NCBI RefSeq assembly: GCF_900215145.1
Contig: NZ_OBDO01000011.1
Location: 168,927-232,926 of the forward strand
Length of the DNA stretch: 64,000 nt
Direction: 5' to 3'
From: Geodermatophilus sabuli
GTDB lineage: Bacteria > Actinomycetota > Actinomycetes > Mycobacteriales > Geodermatophilaceae
Shown: positions 7,909 to 16,588 of the stretch, piece after piece
Layout: each line of letters begins with the position of its first letter
Numbering within the stretch: position 1 is the stretch's first letter
Program-made: the position numbers and the translations under genes
Notes under the pieces: generated by a model
Seen by the model: only the letters and a program-made list of their open reading frames with translations
Told to the model about the DNA's origin: nothing
Databases searched by the model: none

Positions 7909-10500
7909 TCAGCCCTGACCACCGCGGACGAGGGCGACCGCCTCGCGGTGACCGAGCTCGCCGCCCGCGGAGAAGGCCTCGGCGTAGTCCTCGGCAGCGC
8001 TCGCCTGCCGCACGCGGCTGATCAGCTCGGCCTCGCTCCGCCTCGTCGACGGCCACGCCCGCAGGCCCGCCTGTCGTCGCAGCCCGTCGGCCGCGCCCAG
8101 GGCGGTCGCCGCCCGCCGCGCGTCTGCCCGGGCCAGCGCGAGCCGGGCGGCGGCGACGAGTGCGAAGGTGAGGCTGAGCGTGCTCACCTCGGTGTCCTCA
8201 CGCGCGTCGACGGACCGCACCAGCAGGTCACGTGCCTCGTCCAGGCGACCGGACCCCACCGCGAGCGCGGCGAGCTGGGTCCGTGCCGTCGACCTGAGCC
8301 AGTCGTTGTCGAACTGGCCGCCGAGCTCGTCGACCTCGGTCAGGTGCGCCCGGGCGGCCTCGTCCCGGCCGAGCGCCATCTCGGCCATCCCGACCGTCAG
8401 GGCGGCGAACGCCTGGAACGGCTCGTGCTGACGGCGGAAGCCGTCGAGCGCCGTCGATGCCGTCCGGAGCGCACCGTCGACGTCGTCGACGAGGGGCAGG
8501 ATCCACGAGAGGGCCAGCTGGGCGGCGCTCTCGAGGTAGGGGTCGTCGATGCGGCCCTGGAGTCGGCGGAGCCCGTCGACGGCGGCGAGCGCGCTGTCGT
8601 CGTCCCCGACCTCGACGGCCGTGACGGCGGAGGTGAACAGCAGCTCGGCGCGGGCCCGGTCGTCGAGTGCGTCGGCTCGCGACCGGAGCTCGCCGATCCA
8701 GGCCCGGGCCTCCGGCATGCGACCGCGCATCTGCCAGAACAGCCACAGGATGCGGAACAGGTGCGGTAGCGGCGCGATGTCGTGCGTGAGGAACCACCGG
8801 ATCGCGACCCGGAGGTTCTCCTCCTCGGTGCGCAACCGCTCGGCCCACTCGCCCTGACGCTGGGCGGGCCAGTCGGCGTTCTCCACGAGCCCGCCGAAGT
8901 ACCCGGCGTGGCGCCGTTGCACGTCGGCCAGGTCCCCCCGGGCGGACAGGCGTTCGGCGGCCAACTCCCGTACCGCTTCGAGCATGCCGAACCGCGGTCC
9001 GGCGTCGGTCACGGCGATGGGAACGAGGCTGTGCCGGGCGAGGGCGTCGAGCAGGTCGAGCGTCTGGTCCTCGGGGAGGCCGCAGACGTGCGTGGCCGCC
9101 TCGACGGTCCAGCCCCCGACGAAGACCGACAGGGTGGCCAGCATCGACTGCTCGGGGTCCGCCAGCAGTCCGACGCTCCACTCGACGGTCGCGCGCAGGG
9201 TGCGCTGGCGCTCGGGGAGGTCGACGGGTCCGGGTCCCAGGGCGTCGAGGCGGCTGCCGAGCCGGGCGAGCAGTGCCCCCGGGGCCAGCAGCCGGCTGCG
9301 CGCCGCCGCGAGCTCGATGGCCAGCGGCAGACCGTCGAGGCGCCGGCAGATCTCCGCGACGGCCATCGCGTTGTCCGGGGTCAGGGCGAAGTCGTGGCGG
9401 ACCGCCTGGGCCCGATCGACGAAGAGCCGCACTGCGGGCAGCGCGGCCAGCCGGTCCGTGTCCGGCCGATCGGGGAGGGCCGGCACCGTGAGCGCGCCGA
9501 CCGGGTACTCCCGTTCGGCGCGGAGCCGCAGAGCGGTGCGGCTCGTCACGAGGATCGTCAGCCCGGCGCACCTCGCCAGGAGGTGGTCGAGGTCGGGGGC
9601 GACGCCGACGACCTGCTCGAGGTTGTCCAGCACGAGCAACGTCGGCGCCTCCGCGAGGTGCTCGGCCACGGCGTCCAGGGGCTGCCGCGCTCCGTCGGTG
9701 GCGGCGCCGACGGCGGCGGCGATGCGAGGGAGCACCAGCGCCGGGTCGACGACCGACGCCAACGGGACGAACACCGCTCCGCGCGGGTAGCGGTCGTCCA
9801 GCTCGTGCGCCACGGCGATCGCCAGCCGCGTCTTGCCGACGCCACCGGGACCGGTCAAGGTGACCAACCGCGCCTCGGGTGACCGGAGCAACGTGGCGAC
9901 GTCGACGATGTCCTGCTCCCGTCCGATCAACGACGTCGACGTCACCGGCAGGGACCGTGAGCCCGGCCGGTCCCCGGTCCGCGACGGGGAGGACCGCGCG
10001 GCGGCGGGGGCGGCGGCCGTGAACCGCTCGCTGAGGAGCAGGGCGAGGTCGTCGCGGACCAGCCGCGCGAGTTCCCGCGGGGTGCGGAACGGACGGTAGG
10101 AGTCGGTGCCCTCCGACTGGAGCTCGGCGATCATGGCCGTCAGCCGTGGTTCCCGCTCGGGCGCCGGCCCCTTGACGTACAGCAGCCGGGGGATCGAGGA
10201 GGACAGCCGGAACTCGTCCTCGAGACCCGAGACGTCCATGTCGGGCCCGATCCAGCCGTACCGCTGCCAGTACAGACCGATGAAGACGTCCGACTGCGCC
10301 AGGTAGGCCCGGTACAGCTCACGAGGCGGGTGCGGTCGAGCGCCGAGCTCGAACAGCACCGGCGTGAGCCGCAGCGCCGAGATGGCCCGGGCCACCACCG
10401 CCCGCTCCTCGGCGAGCTCGGCCAGCGTGGAGCTCACGAAGACGCGCAGTCGCTGGTCGGGGGTCCAGATCGCGGCCTTCTCCTGCTCGGTCACCGTCAT
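7909..10500 (-). CDS. STAND ATPase: DUF4062 - NB-ARC - helical repeats
   Basis: An 863-residue signalling ATPase. Residues 15-110 match DUF4062 (RLRVFVSSTLAELAEERAVV, then DVFIGLYWQRYGWIGPDM). After a linker (about 160-195) comes an NB-ARC-type NTPase: SLIGREQDI, Walker A GPGGVGKTR with K223, Walker B TLLVLDNLEQ, sensor TSRTALRL and the GLPLAIELAAAR segment. The last 350 residues are alpha-helical TPR-like repeats. There is no DNA-binding domain, unlike AfsR/SARP regulators. STAND proteins act as ligand-triggered switches. DUF4062-STAND proteins are widespread in actinobacteria, with function mostly unknown; a defence or signalling role is inference. No effector partner was recognised nearby. 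Confidence 0.85.
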   Translation of the reverse strand: MTVTEQEKAAIWTPDQRLRVFVSSTLAELAEERAVVARAISALRLTPVLFELGARPHPPRELYRAYLAQSDVFIGLYWQRYGWIGPDMDVSGLEDEFRLSSSIPRLLYVKGPAPEREPRLTAMIAELQSEGTDSYRPFRTPRELARLVRDDLALLLSERFTAAAPAAARSSPSRTGDRPGSRSLPVTSTSLIGREQDIVDVATLLRSPEARLVTLTGPGGVGKTRLAIAVAHELDDRYPRGAVFVPLASVVDPALVLPRIAAAVGAATDGARQPLDAVAEHLAEAPTLLVLDNLEQVVGVAPDLDHLLARCAGLTILVTSRTALRLRAEREYPVGALTVPALPDRPDTDRLAALPAVRLFVDRAQAVRHDFALTPDNAMAVAEICRRLDGLPLAIELAAARSRLLAPGALLARLGSRLDALGPGPVDLPERQRTLRATVEWSVGLLADPEQSMLATLSVFVGGWTVEAATHVCGLPEDQTLDLLDALARHSLVPIAVTDAGPRFGMLEAVRELAAERLSARGDLADVQRRHAGYFGGLVENADWPAQRQGEWAERLRTEEENLRVAIRWFLTHDIAPLPHLFRILWLFWQMRGRMPEARAWIGELRSRADALDDRARAELLFTSAVTAVEVGDDDSALAAVDGLRRLQGRIDDPYLESAAQLALSWILPLVDDVDGALRTASTALDGFRRQHEPFQAFAALTVGMAEMALGRDEAARAHLTEVDELGGQFDNDWLRSTARTQLAALAVGSGRLDEARDLLVRSVDAREDTEVSTLSLTFALVAAARLALARADARRAATALGAADGLRRQAGLRAWPSTRRSEAELISRVRQASAAEDYAEAFSAGGELGHREAVALVRGGQG

Positions 10501-10797
10501 GCGTCGTCCTCGTCCGGGTTCGCCGTCGACGTCCGGCGGTCGTGCCGGATGACCGCCGGGACGATCCTGTCGTCCCTCCGGCAGCGGGGGGTAGCCCCTG
10601 GGCCGCCCCGAGGTCGGTGCGCCGGGTGTGGACGTGCCGCTGCGCAGACGGCGGGCGCCGGACCGCGGTGACGCGCCGGTTCCCGCGGGATCCCGTCCGG
10701 CCGGGCGATGAACGGGGCGGACGACCCTGGCGGGGCACGGTGGGCCGGAGAACCCTTGCGGCCCTCCGATCCCGCTCGCAGGCGAGGAGCCGAGCTG
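10501..10797. other. Intergenic region, STAND gene to truncated hydrolase
   Basis: This 297-bp divergent spacer has no convincing coding frame. It must hold the promoter of the STAND ATPase. I see only small dyads such as CTCGC-AG-GCGAG near the right end. Confidence 0.4.
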
Positions 10798-10983
10798 ATG
10801 GGCGTGCACCCTGACCGGACCGAGCCGACGATCCTCCTCGTCCACGGCGTCTGGGCCGACGCCGCCGGCTCCACGGGGGTGATCCGAGCCCTCCAGGGCC
10901 GGGGCCTCCGTGCCATCGGCTTCGCCGACCCGCTCCGCGGGACGGCGGACGACCCGAGGTACCTGGTGCCCGCCCTGGCCTGA
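10798..10983 (+). pseudogene. 5' fragment of an alpha/beta hydrolase gene
   Basis: Only 61 codons are open. They match the beginning of the alpha/beta hydrolases whose members start TIxLVHGxxADAxxW and continue NPLRGxxxDxxYL: here TILLVHGVWADAAG, then FADPLRGTADDPRYLV. The nucleophile elbow and the catalytic Asp and His are all missing because the frame ends at TGA 10981-10983. The start context is intact, so the truncation may be recent. An unusual short protein is possible but could not be catalytic. Confidence 0.55.
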
Positions 10984-11016
10984 GACCCGACTCGCCGCCG
11001 GCCTGGTGGTCGCGCC

Positions 11017-12585
11017 GTGACGACACCGGTGGTGCGGACACCCCCGGCGCCCGCCCGGCTCGGCAGGCTGCTCCTGGGTGCGGCGCTCGCCGCGGTCGTG
11101 GTGACGTCGGGGGTCCTCCCCGCTGCTGCTGCGAGGCCGGGGCCGCCCGATGCCGCGCGGCTGACCGCGTACCTGGAGTCCGCGCTGCGGGACACGCGGT
11201 TGCCGGGCGTGGCGGCGGCCGTCGTCCGGGGGGACCGGACCGTCTTCGTCGGTGGCGTCGGACGGGACGGCCGCGGGAGCACCGTCACGCCGCACACCCG
11301 CTTCTTCGTCGGGTCGTTGAGCAAGGCCTTCACCGCGGTCGCGGTGCTCCAGCTGGTGCAGGCCGGGCGGGTCCGCCTCGACGCGCCCGTCCAGGCCCAA
11401 CTGCCCGGGTTCACCACGAGCGACGCCGGCGCCGCGGCGCGCGTGACCGTCCGGCACCTGCTCAACCAGACGAGCGGGCTGGCCGACGCGAGCTTCCCCC
11501 AGGTCGCCGACGACGATGCCGAGGACCTCGCCACCCGCGTCGCCGACCTGCGTGCCGCGCACCTGGTCGACGAGCCGGGTGCCCGATTCCGCTACTCCGA
11601 CCTGAACTACCAGGTGCTGGGCCGGCTGGTCGAGGTCGTCACCGGGATGCCCCTGGGCGGGCACCTCCGTGAGCAGGTGTTCGGGCCGCTCGGCATGGAC
11701 CGGACCGTCTCGGTGACCACGGCAGCCGACGGCGCACGGCTGGACGGGCTCGCTCGCGGGCACGTGCTGCTCTACGGCCGGGCGCTGCCCCGGGACGAGC
11801 TCGACGGACTGCTGGCCGGATCGGGCGGCGTGGTCACGACGGCCGCGGACATGGCGCGCTGGTTGGCGTTCCAGACCAGCGGCCGGACGTCGAGCGGGGA
11901 ACTCCTGCTCCGACCGGACCTGCTCGACCTCACCCACCGCCCGCCCGCCGGCGGGGGGAGCTACGCCATGGGCTGGCAGGTGACGCACCGGTCGGGGAAC
12001 GGCCCGGCACGGCTGGAGCACACCGGGGTGCTCTCGACCTCCTCCGCCCAGCAGGTGCTCCTGCCGGACACCGGCGACGCGTTCGCGCTGCTCTACAACG
12101 GCAACAGCGCGCCGGCCGACACCGCAGGGGTCGCCGACGGTGTGGCGGCCCTGCTCACCGGTTCGGAGCCGAGCGCGGTCCGGGACACCCGCCTGACCGC
12201 CGGGCTCCTCGCCGCAGCGACTCTCGCCGTCCTCGTCGCGGGGACGCGAGGACTGCTGCGGGCGTCGCGCTGGGCGGCGCGCCGCCGGGCCAGGTCGGGG
12301 TGGGGAACGGCCATCCGGCTGGTGCCCACGCTCATCCCGGCGGTGCTGCTGCTCCTCCTCCCCGGGGTCCTCCGCGCGGCCATCGGCCGGTCCTTCACCG
12401 TCTGGCAGCTCACTCTGGCCGCTCCCGACGTCGTCGTCCTGCTCGTGGCCACCGCCCTGGCGGGGCTCGCCGTCTCCGCCGGACGAGCGGGCGCCCTGAT
12501 CCGTGCCCGAGCGGGGGCGCGGAGCACCCCCCGGGCGTCACGAGGGCCTCGGGAGCCCGGACGGTCGAACGCCCCGGGCCCCTGA
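11017..12585 (+). CDS. Beta-lactamase-fold serine hydrolase with C-terminal membrane helices
   Basis: A 522-residue exported protein from GTG 11017. A signal peptide (LGRLLLGAALAAVVVTSGVLPAAAA) ends near residue 38. The class C beta-lactamase/DD-peptidase-like domain follows: S-x-x-K in FFVGSLSKAFTAVA near residue 95 and Y-x-N in RYSDLNYQVLG near residue 190. The catalytic domain ends near residue 375. At least three hydrophobic segments follow (LTAGLLAAATLAVLVAG, LVPTLIPAVLLLLLPGV, VVLLVATALAGLAV), giving a membrane-tethered esterase or peptidase. Such family members hydrolyse esters, D-peptides or cell-wall peptides; the substrate here is unknown. Confidence 0.85.
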   Translation: MTTPVVRTPPAPARLGRLLLGAALAAVVVTSGVLPAAAARPGPPDAARLTAYLESALRDTRLPGVAAAVVRGDRTVFVGGVGRDGRGSTVTPHTRFFVGSLSKAFTAVAVLQLVQAGRVRLDAPVQAQLPGFTTSDAGAAARVTVRHLLNQTSGLADASFPQVADDDAEDLATRVADLRAAHLVDEPGARFRYSDLNYQVLGRLVEVVTGMPLGGHLREQVFGPLGMDRTVSVTTAADGARLDGLARGHVLLYGRALPRDELDGLLAGSGGVVTTAADMARWLAFQTSGRTSSGELLLRPDLLDLTHRPPAGGGSYAMGWQVTHRSGNGPARLEHTGVLSTSSAQQVLLPDTGDAFALLYNGNSAPADTAGVADGVAALLTGSEPSAVRDTRLTAGLLAAATLAVLVAGTRGLLRASRWAARRRARSGWGTAIRLVPTLIPAVLLLLLPGVLRAAIGRSFTVWQLTLAAPDVVVLLVATALAGLAVSAGRAGALIRARAGARSTPRASRGPREPGRSNAPGP

Positions 12586-12633
12586 CCCGCAGGAGGTCGT
12601 GTCCCGTCGTGCCGGGGGTGGCACGATGCGACC

Positions 12634-13503
12634 ATGGCCTCGCCAGGGGTGCCTGCCGGGCGGGGCGGCACGGCGTTCGTCCTCGGTGGCGGGGGAGTGT
12701 TCGGCGCGGCCGAGGTCGGGATGCTGCAGGCGCTGTTCGACCACGGCGTCCGGCCCGACCTGGTCGTGGGGACGTCGGTGGGGGCGATCAACGGCGCGTT
12801 CGTCGCCGCCGACCCGGCGCCGTGCGCCGTGGACCGCCTGCGCGGGGTGTGGGAGGAGCTGACCTCCCAGCGGATCTTCGCCGGATCCGTGCTGGCCCGG
12901 GTGGGCACCCTGGTGCGGACCCGCACCCACCTGCACCCGCGCGAGCCGTTGCGGGACCTGCTCCTGGCCCACCTGCCGGTGCAGACCTTCGCCGAACTGC
13001 AGATCCCGTTCCAGTGCGTCGCGGCCAGCATCGAGCGGGCCGCCGAGCGCTGGTTCACCGGCGGTGCCCTGGTCGATGCGGTGCTCGCCTCCTGCGCCGT
13101 CCCCGGGCTGCTGCCGCCGGTCGAGCTCGAGGGGGAGCACTACCTCGACGGGGGCCTGGTGAACAGCATCCCGGTGGGCCGGGCGATCGCCCTCGGAGCC
13201 GACACCGTCTACGTGCTCCACGTCGGGCGGATCGACCATCCGCTACGCCCACCGACCCGGCCGTGGGAGGTCGCGACGGTCGCCTTCGAGATCGCCCGCC
13301 GGCACCGGTTCGCGGCGGACCTGGCGGCACTGCCGCCGGGTGTCACGGTGCACGTCCTGCCGGCGGGTGACCCCACCCCGCCCGGGGCCGGCAACCTGCG
13401 CTACCGCGACTTCTCGGGTGTGCCCGCCCGCATCGAGCGGGCACACGCCGCGGCCCGCGGCTACCTGGAACGCAGCGGCGTGTCCCGGGACGGGGTGGCC
13501 TGA
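12634..13503 (+). CDS. Patatin-like phospholipase
   Basis: A 289-residue patatin-family lipid acyl hydrolase. The Gly-rich oxyanion motif (FVLGGGGVFGAAEVGML) sits near residue 10, the nucleophile elbow G-T-S-V-G (VVGTSVGAINGAFVA) near residue 47, and the catalytic-dyad Asp in LDGGLVNSIPVGRA near residue 170. All three elements are complete, so it should be an active Ser-Asp lipase. The stop codon is one base before the start of the acyltransferase gene, so the pair is probably translationally coupled. A joint role in glycerolipid turnover (deacylation then reacylation) is inferred from context. Confidence 0.9.
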   Translation: MASPGVPAGRGGTAFVLGGGGVFGAAEVGMLQALFDHGVRPDLVVGTSVGAINGAFVAADPAPCAVDRLRGVWEELTSQRIFAGSVLARVGTLVRTRTHLHPREPLRDLLLAHLPVQTFAELQIPFQCVAASIERAAERWFTGGALVDAVLASCAVPGLLPPVELEGEHYLDGGLVNSIPVGRAIALGADTVYVLHVGRIDHPLRPPTRPWEVATVAFEIARRHRFAADLAALPPGVTVHVLPAGDPTPPGAGNLRYRDFSGVPARIERAHAAARGYLERSGVSRDGVA

Positions 13504-13504
13504 G

Positions 13505-14623
13505 GTGCTGCCCCCACGCCGGGTCCGCCGGGTCGCCGGTCCACTGCTCATCGGCGCGCTGGTGGCGGCCGTCGTCCTCCTCCCCGTGCTCGTGGTGGTG
13601 GCCGTGCTCGCCTCGCTGTTGCTGCCGGGACGCTGGCGCGCGCTGCGGCTGCTGGGCTTCGGGCTGGTGTACCTGGTGCTGGAGGTGGCGGGGCTGGCGG
13701 CTGCGGCGGTGCTCTGGGGGCTCAGCGGACTCGGTCGCCGGTTGCGGGCCCCGGCGTTCCGGGCGGCCCACTACACCGTGTTGCGCCTGCTGCTCGACGT
13801 CCTCATGCGGGTGGCACAGCGGCTGTTCGCGCTGCGGCTGGTCACCGACGGCGCGTCCTGGTCGCCGCTGGACGACGGGGTGCCCGGCTCGACGAACGCC
13901 ATGGTCGTGCTGTCCCGGCACGCCGGTCCGGGCGACTCCTTCCTGCTCGTGCACACCCTGATGAACCGCGACCACCTGCGCCGGCCGCGGATCGTGCTCA
14001 AGGACCTGCTGCAGCTGGACCCGTTGATCGACGTCTACCTCAACCGGCTGCCCAACCACTTCGTCCCGGCCGATCCCACCGGGGGGACCGGCTCCGAGCA
14101 GGCTATCGCCGACCTGGCCCGCGACCTGGGCGAGGAGGACGCGCTGCTGATCTTCCCGGAGGGCGCGAACTTCACCGCGCGGCGCCGGACCCGGGCCATC
14201 CAGCGACTGCAGGACCGGGGGTTGCTGGCGGCCGTCCGCCGGGCCGAGGCGATGCGGAACCTGCTGCCCCCGCGTCCGGGCGGGGTCGTCGCGGCGCTGC
14301 GCGCAGCTCCGCACGCCGACGTCGTCCTCGTCGCGCACACCGGGCTGGAGCACCTGAGCACGGTGCGGGACCTGTGGCGGAGCCTGCCCATGGACAAGAC
14401 GCTGCACCTGCGCTGGTGGTTCATCCCGGCCGCGGACGTGCCGCGGGACGAGACGCGGCTGACCGACTGGCTCTACCAGTGGTGGGAGACGATCGACGAC
14501 TGGATCACCACCACCTCGGCCGCGGAGCAGCCGGCGCAGACCGCGCGCGGAACCGACGCGCCGGCGGCGCCCGGCCCGACGGTCGAGCCGGCGGGCCCGG
14601 GTGGCGACGCCGCGGGTCCCTGA
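13505..14623 (+). CDS. Lysophospholipid acyltransferase-family protein
   Basis: A 372-residue membrane acyltransferase (PlsC-like) from GTG 13505. Two N-terminal hydrophobic segments (LLIGALVAAVVLLPVLVVVA and LVYLVLEVAGLAAAAV) precede the catalytic H-x4-D motif in VVLSRHAGPGDSFLL, the substrate motif region IVLKDLLQLDP, and the FPEG motif in LLIFPEGANFTARR. The final 40 residues are Pro/Ala-rich and look disordered. It is coupled to the patatin gene upstream. The family transfers acyl chains to lysophosphatidate or related acceptors at the inner membrane; the acceptor is not determined. Confidence 0.88.
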   Translation: MLPPRRVRRVAGPLLIGALVAAVVLLPVLVVVAVLASLLLPGRWRALRLLGFGLVYLVLEVAGLAAAAVLWGLSGLGRRLRAPAFRAAHYTVLRLLLDVLMRVAQRLFALRLVTDGASWSPLDDGVPGSTNAMVVLSRHAGPGDSFLLVHTLMNRDHLRRPRIVLKDLLQLDPLIDVYLNRLPNHFVPADPTGGTGSEQAIADLARDLGEEDALLIFPEGANFTARRRTRAIQRLQDRGLLAAVRRAEAMRNLLPPRPGGVVAALRAAPHADVVLVAHTGLEHLSTVRDLWRSLPMDKTLHLRWWFIPAADVPRDETRLTDWLYQWWETIDDWITTTSAAEQPAQTARGTDAPAAPGPTVEPAGPGGDAAGP

Positions 14624-14648
14624 CCCGCAGGGACTACGGTGCGGCGAC

Positions 14649-15053
14649 ATGGCGCACCGGTGGACGCTCGTGGCGGTCGCCTCGACCCAACTGGCCGCTC
14701 AGGTGGCCGGCCACGTCGTCGCCCTGCGGCGGCGTCGCACCTTCGACGTCCCGTTCATGGCGGGGAGCCCTGAGCACATGGTCCGGGACTGGCTCTGGTT
14801 CGGTACGGCCTACAGCACGCCTCCGTACCTGCTCGGGCCACAGGTCTGGGCCATCGCCCGGCTGCTCCGCGGGCCAGACGTCCGGGCGCGCTGGGTGCTG
14901 CGGTGGCTGGGTACGGGTCTGGTGCTGGGCTATCCGAGCGAGCGGTGGAACCGCGTCCGGGTCCGCCCGGGCGGGGTCGACCCGCTCGAGACCCCGATCG
15001 TCGCAGTCGGGTGGAGCTGCGCGACGGCGATGGCCGTCCTCGCCCGCCGCTGA
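14649..15053 (+). CDS. Small membrane protein of unknown function
   Basis: A 134-residue protein from ATG 14649 (MAHRWTLVAVASTQLAAQVA). It has about three moderately hydrophobic segments and a Trp-rich middle (HMVRDWLWFGTAYSTPPYLL), and no recognised domain. A TACGGT hexamer at 14635-14640 lies 8 nt before the ATG and would place transcription close to the start codon, so it may be leaderless and separate from the acyltransferase gene that ends 25 bp upstream. Confidence 0.6.
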   Translation: MAHRWTLVAVASTQLAAQVAGHVVALRRRRTFDVPFMAGSPEHMVRDWLWFGTAYSTPPYLLGPQVWAIARLLRGPDVRARWVLRWLGTGLVLGYPSERWNRVRVRPGGVDPLETPIVAVGWSCATAMAVLARR

Positions 15054-15212
15054 CCGCTGCTCCCGCCGTGCCGGCCGGGGGCGTCCGGGCACGTCGCCGG
15101 AGCAGCCACCGGAACCGTCCGGTGCCCGTTGACCGGCGGGGACGGGCAGGTCTCCCGCGGGCCGGGCGGTCGGTCACCGTCCTCGGGTCGGCCCGGGGCG
15201 ATCGCGCCGTCT

Positions 15213-15872
15213 TCAGCCGGCCTCGGCCCGGTCCACCCGTCCGGCTGCGCCGGACGGGTGGATCGTGCCCAGGCCGTGATGACCGTTGCGGGCCTTCGTG
15301 GCGAGGTAGCCGGCGTTCGCCTCGGAGGCGTGCACGCCCGTGGAGATCCGGGCCGCCACGGTCACGCCCAGTCGCTCGAGCTGGGCTGCCTTGTCCGGGT
15401 TGTTGCTCAGGAGGGCCAGCGAGGACACGCCGAGCGCGCGCAACATCTGGGCCGCGACCGTGTAGTCGCGCTCGTCGGGGGCGTGGCCGAGGGCGAGGTT
15501 GGCCTCGTAGGTGTCGAGGCCGGTGTCCTGCAGCGCGTAGGCGTCGAGCTTGTCGTAGAGACCGATGCCGCGGCCCTCCTGGCGCAGGTAGAGCAGGTAG
15601 CCGCCGGCCACGGTGATCCGCTCGGCCGCCTCCCGGAGCTGTGGTCCGCAGTCGCAGCGCTGGCTGCCGAAGACGTCTCCGGTCAGGCACTCGCTGTGCG
15701 GGCGGACCAGCGGGACGGCCGTCGAGGTGCCGAGTGCGAACGCGAGGTGCTCCCGGCCGTCGACGAGTCCGCGGAAGCTGGTGACGAGGGCCGTGGTGGC
15801 GTAACCGTCGGGGAAGCGCAACGGGATCCGCACCTGGGTGCGGATCGCCGCGTCGGCCAGATGGGGTGCCAT
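15213..15872 (-). CDS. ribA: GTP cyclohydrolase II
   Basis: A 219-residue stand-alone GTP cyclohydrolase II. The zinc site is C-x10-C-x-C in HSECLTGDVFGSQRCDCG near residue 65. The GTP-binding and catalytic segments YLLYLRQEGRGIGLYDK and LSNNPDKAAQLERLGV are intact. The enzyme opens the GTP imidazole ring to 2,5-diamino-6-ribosylamino-4(3H)-pyrimidinone 5'-phosphate plus formate. There is no DHBP synthase domain, unlike housekeeping RibBA proteins of many actinobacteria. It is last in a nine-gene operon, and its start ATG overlaps the stop of the ribD-like gene. This suggests a dedicated supply of the pyrimidine intermediate rather than general riboflavin synthesis. Confidence 0.93.
   Translation of the reverse strand: MAPHLADAAIRTQVRIPLRFPDGYATTALVTSFRGLVDGREHLAFALGTSTAVPLVRPHSECLTGDVFGSQRCDCGPQLREAAERITVAGGYLLYLRQEGRGIGLYDKLDAYALQDTGLDTYEANLALGHAPDERDYTVAAQMLRALGVSSLALLSNNPDKAAQLERLGVTVAARISTGVHASEANAGYLATKARNGHHGLGTIHPSGAAGRVDRAEAG
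15232..15262 (-). terminator. Perfect 14-bp hairpin inside the 3' end of ribA
   Basis: Two 14-base arms (TCCACCCGTCCGGC and its exact complement) flank a 3-nt loop. The hairpin lies within the last codons of ribA, 20 bp before its stop, at the end of the long operon. The position suits an intrinsic-like terminator of the GC-rich type without a U-tract. Termination is inferred. Confidence 0.5.
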
Positions 15873-16588
15873 CAGTCCTCGCCGGCGGGGTCTTCGGCGC
15901 AGAACCGCTCGGACAGTGCGTACCGGAGCAGCACCACGTCGCCGATCTGCCGGACTGCGGCCAGGGTCGCCCTGTGGTGGGCGTTCCAGGGGAATCGCCC
16001 ATCGCCGACGAGCCGGGGCGCGCGGGAATCGCCCACGAACAGCGGCGCCACCACGAGGTGCAGTTCGTCCACGAGGCCCGCGCAGAGGAACTGGGTGAGG
16101 ACGTTCCCGCCGCCCTCCACCATCACGCGGTTGACCCCCCGGGCCGAGAGGTGCTCGAGGACCTCGCCCACGTCGACGTCTCGCGCCGGGCCGGTGTCGA
16201 CGACGGTCGCGACCGCACCCAGCCGGGCCCGGACGTCGTCCACGGCACGGCTGGGGCAGAAGACGATCTTGTCGGAGTCGCCCGTGGTGAAGAAGGCGGC
16301 CGTTGCGGCCAGGTCCCCCCGCCGGGTGAGCGTGACCTTGGTGGGTGATGCGGGGAACCCACGCAACAGTCGTTCGGCGCGCCGGTCCGCGGAGCGGACC
16401 AGCAGGCGCGGGTTGTCGTTCCGGACGGTGGCGGCACCGACGACGATCGCGTCGCAGCGGGCCCGCTCCGCGTCGACCCGGTCGAAGTCGGCGGCGTTGG
16501 ACAGCTGCAGCCGGGTGGCCTCCGTGCTGTCCAGGTAGCCGTCGATCGACATGCCGCAGCTGAGCAGGGTGTAGGGCCGATCAGCCAT
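15872..16588 (-). CDS. RibD C-terminal-type reductase (dihydrofolate reductase fold)
   Basis: A 238-residue protein of the RibD C-terminal/DHFR-like family from ATG 16588. Typical segments are LLSCGMSIDGYLD at the N terminus, CDAIVVGAATVRNDNPRLLVR (NADPH and substrate contacts), and VNRVMVEGGGNVLTQFLCAGLVDEL. Family members reduce the ribosyl side chain of the pyrimidine produced by GTP cyclohydrolase II. The deaminase domain of bifunctional RibD is absent. The start overlaps the end of the membrane-protein gene by 8 bp, and the stop overlaps the ribA start. RibA and this reductase together would give a ribitylaminopyrimidine. Confidence 0.88.
   Translation of the reverse strand: MADRPYTLLSCGMSIDGYLDSTEATRLQLSNAADFDRVDAERARCDAIVVGAATVRNDNPRLLVRSADRRAERLLRGFPASPTKVTLTRRGDLAATAAFFTTGDSDKIVFCPSRAVDDVRARLGAVATVVDTGPARDVDVGEVLEHLSARGVNRVMVEGGGNVLTQFLCAGLVDELHLVVAPLFVGDSRAPRLVGDGRFPWNAHHRATLAAVRQIGDVVLLRYALSERFCAEDPAGED

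Noticed and set aside
12583..14633. Repeated CCTGACCCGCAGG at two gene ends
   Set aside because: The 13-bp match occurs twice only, includes a stop codon context, and has no further shared flanks; probably coincidence.
15213..16588. A plain riboflavin operon
   Set aside because: Only GTP cyclohydrolase II and a reductase are present. Deaminase, DHBP synthase, lumazine synthase and riboflavin synthase are missing, and the other genes are unrelated to riboflavin.
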